Below are positions 5,904 through 7,270 of a DNA stretch of 7,270 nucleotides, piece by piece. Made by a program: the position numbers and the translations under genes. This stretch comes from Pseudomonadota bacterium (GTDB lineage Bacteria; Pseudomonadota; Alphaproteobacteria; Rhizobiales; Tepidamorphaceae): contig JAEYRQ010000413.1 in the NCBI GenBank assembly GCA_023435545.1, positions 1 through 7,270 on the forward strand. The letters run 5' to 3'. The notes beneath the pieces were generated by a model, which worked only from the letters and a program-made list of their open reading frames with translations, searched no databases and had not been told where the DNA came from. Numbering within the stretch: the stretch's first letter is position 1; each line of letters begins with the position of its first letter.

Positions 5904-6604
5904 CGAGCGCTGCTGCCAAGCGCAGCTTCGTGCGCCTGCCGCGAGAGCGGCGGATGCGCGATATCGAGGCTGCCGCCCGCGAGGTGTTCTCGCGCAACGG
6001 CTTCGCCGCCGCCTCGATGTCCGAGATCGCCGCCGGCGCCGGTGTCGTCGAGGGCACGATCTACAAGTATTACGAAAGCAAGCGCGAACTGCTGCTCACC
6101 GTCATCCGGCGGTGGTATGAGAGCATGATCGCCGACTATCTCGAACAGCTTGCCGGCATCGAGGGCACGCGCGCCCGGCTGCGCAGCGTGATCTGGCAGC
6201 ATCTCCGCTCGATCAAGGCCAATCCTGACCTTTGCCGGCTTTTCTATGCCGAGGTGCGAACGCTCGACGACTACTACGACAGCGCCCTCTACAAGCTGAA
6301 CCGCGACTACACCCACGTGCTGATGGACATCCTGCGCGACGGAATCGCGCGTGGCGAGGTCAGGCCGGACATCTCGGTCACGCTGGTGCGCGACGTGATC
6401 TTCGGGGGAGTGGAGCATCACGTCACCTCCTTCCTCGCCCGGCGCGGCGACTTCGACCTGGAGGTGGTGACCCGGCAACTGACCGACATGGTGATGGCAG
6501 GCATTGCCCTCCCCGAGAAGGCGCCGGCACCGCTGGATGCCGCCCTGGAGCGGCTCGAGAAGGTGGCCGAACGGCTCGACCGCGCCACGGCGGGCGAGGG
6601 CTGA
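5900..6604 (+). CDS. TetR/AcrR-family transcriptional regulator
   Basis: This gene encodes a 234-residue DNA-binding regulator. The N-terminal TetR helix-turn-helix covers about residues 20-65: IEAAAREVFSRNGF opens it, SMSEIAAGAGV (39-49) forms the turn region, and TIYKYYESK (53-61) is the recognition helix and following segment. Residues 66-234 form the all-helical ligand-binding and dimerisation part and end in a charged, probably helical Leu/Glu-rich tail. Regulators of this type next to acyl-CoA genes usually act as repressors released by a pathway CoA ester; that ligand is inferred. The start is fixed by the ATGA overlap with the AtuA-family gene, with AAAGG eight bases upstream. The open frame extending far upstream is an out-of-frame reading of the AtuA gene. 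Being third in the operon, it would be autoregulated if it binds the repeats at 3039 and 3185. It plays the part of AtuR in the Pseudomonas cluster, but orthology is not shown. Confidence 0.9.
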   Translation: MTSAAAKRSFVRLPRERRMRDIEAAAREVFSRNGFAAASMSEIAAGAGVVEGTIYKYYESKRELLLTVIRRWYESMIADYLEQLAGIEGTRARLRSVIWQHLRSIKANPDLCRLFYAEVRTLDDYYDSALYKLNRDYTHVLMDILRDGIARGEVRPDISVTLVRDVIFGGVEHHVTSFLARRGDFDLEVVTRQLTDMVMAGIALPEKAPAPLDAALERLEKVAERLDRATAGEG

Positions 6605-6607
6605 GCC

Positions 6608-7270
6608 ATGCTGGCGCTGACCAACGTGCAGATCATGTACGACCGGGCGATTGAGGCGGTGCGCGATGTGTCGCTCAGCGTCCAGCCGGGCCAGATCGTC
6701 GCGCTGCTGGGCTCCAACGGCGCCGGCAAGTCGACGCTTCTGAAGGCGATCTCCAACGTCCTCTATCCGGAGGAGGGCGAGGTGCTGCACGGCGAAATCA
6801 CGCTCGACGGCGAGAGCATGCTGGCGATGCCGGCCAACGAGATCGTCCGCCGCGGCGTCGTGCACGTGCCCGAGGGTCGCAGGCTGTTCCCGCTGATGAC
6901 GGTCGAGGAGAACCTCACCATGGGCGGGTTCCTCCGGCCAGGCGGCCAGGTCGCGGCAGGCCTCGACAAAGTCTACGCCATGTTCCCGCGGCTGAAGGAG
7001 CGGCGCTCCTATACAGCCGGCTATCTGTCCGGCGGTGAGCAGCAGATGGTGGCGATCGGCCGGGCGCTCGTCTCGCAGCCGAAGCTGCTGATGCTGGATG
7101 AGCCGTCGCTCGGACTGGCGCCGCAAATCATCGGCATGATCTTCGAGACGATCGTCGCGCTCAATCGCGAGCAGGGGATCTCGATCCTGCTGGTCGAGCA
7201 GAACGCGGCGCTGGCGCTGCAGATTGCCCACTACGGCTACATCGTCGAGAACGGCCGGGTGGTGCTGGAC
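6608..7270 (+). CDS. livF: ABC transporter ATP-binding protein, LivF type, 3' end beyond window
   Basis: This gene encodes the ATPase subunit of a branched-chain-amino-acid-type (HAAT) importer, which would sit on the cytoplasmic face of the membrane permeases. The frame runs from ATG 6608 to the window edge without a stop, giving 221 residues. E. coli LivF has 237, so roughly 15-25 are missing. Walker A GSNGAGKS is at 35-42. The Q-loop region carries the LivF hallmark VPEGRRLFP at 87-95, followed by MTVEENL. The signature LSGGEQQ is at 140-146 and Walker B LLMLDEPSLGLAP at 160-172. LLVEQN at 194-199 has the family's Gln in place of the H-loop His. Relative to E. coli LivF there are a few extra residues around 53-64 (PEEGEVLHGE). 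GAGGG-like GAGGG at 6596-6600 lies seven bases before the ATG, which is three bases after the TetR stop. Partner permease and binding-protein genes are expected to the right. The substrate may be an organic acid rather than leucine, given the catabolic neighbours. Confidence 0.9.
   Translation, partial: MLALTNVQIMYDRAIEAVRDVSLSVQPGQIVALLGSNGAGKSTLLKAISNVLYPEEGEVLHGEITLDGESMLAMPANEIVRRGVVHVPEGRRLFPLMTVEENLTMGGFLRPGGQVAAGLDKVYAMFPRLKERRSYTAGYLSGGEQQMVAIGRALVSQPKLLMLDEPSLGLAPQIIGMIFETIVALNREQGISILLVEQNAALALQIAHYGYIVENGRVVLD

Noticed and set aside
1..7270. Mobile element, CRISPR or phage-defence system
   Set aside because: All recognisable genes are metabolic, regulatory or transport genes. No transposase, terminal repeats, spaced repeats or nuclease/toxin domains were seen on either strand.

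Overview
The window is GC-rich, densely coding bacterial DNA. Codons end mostly in G or C, and the genes overlap or nearly abut. The gene families and weak promoter elements suggest an alphaproteobacterium or a similar high-GC proteobacterium; this is inferred from style, not from a marker gene. I see no RNA genes, insertion sequences, CRISPR arrays or attachment sites.

Layout. (1) Positions 3-860 (+) hold the 3' part of a ribokinase-type PfkB sugar kinase. (2) Two genes on the minus strand form one unit: an isovaleryl-CoA-dehydrogenase-like acyl-CoA dehydrogenase (about 2939 down to 1710), then an SDR oxidoreductase (1717 down to 845). Their ends overlap by 8 bases. The SDR also overlaps the end of the kinase tail to tail by 16 bases. 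(3) A divergent control region of about 340 bases (2940-3277) carries two near-identical operator-like inverted repeats. Each lies in the spacer of a candidate promoter, one per direction. (4) A plus-strand operon follows: enoyl-CoA hydratase (3278-4060, probable TTG start), AtuA-family protein (4068-5903), TetR-family regulator (5900-6604, ATGA overlap), and a LivF-type ABC transporter ATPase (6608 to beyond the window end).

How the genes fit together. Acyl-CoA dehydrogenase, enoyl-CoA hydratase, SDR, AtuA-family protein and TetR regulator are the companions found in the acyclic terpene utilisation (atu) cluster of Pseudomonas, which degrades citronellol/geraniol-type branched acids as CoA thioesters. 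The diagnostic two-subunit biotin carboxylase (AtuC/AtuF), the acyl-CoA ligase and the thiolase are not in this window. The safest reading is a branched or terpenoid-like acyl-CoA degradation island with its own repressor and possibly its own branched-chain-amino-acid-type importer. The substrate is unknown.

The most interesting features are the paired operator sites sharing TGAACTCCRCTCA, which probably let the downstream TetR protein control both divergent operons; an SDR whose Tyr-x-x-x-Lys motif is replaced by Thr-x-x-x-Arg; and a hydratase lacking one of the two usual catalytic glutamates. Nothing here proves a wholly new system. The carboxylase-free arrangement with a transporter is the part most worth following outside the window.
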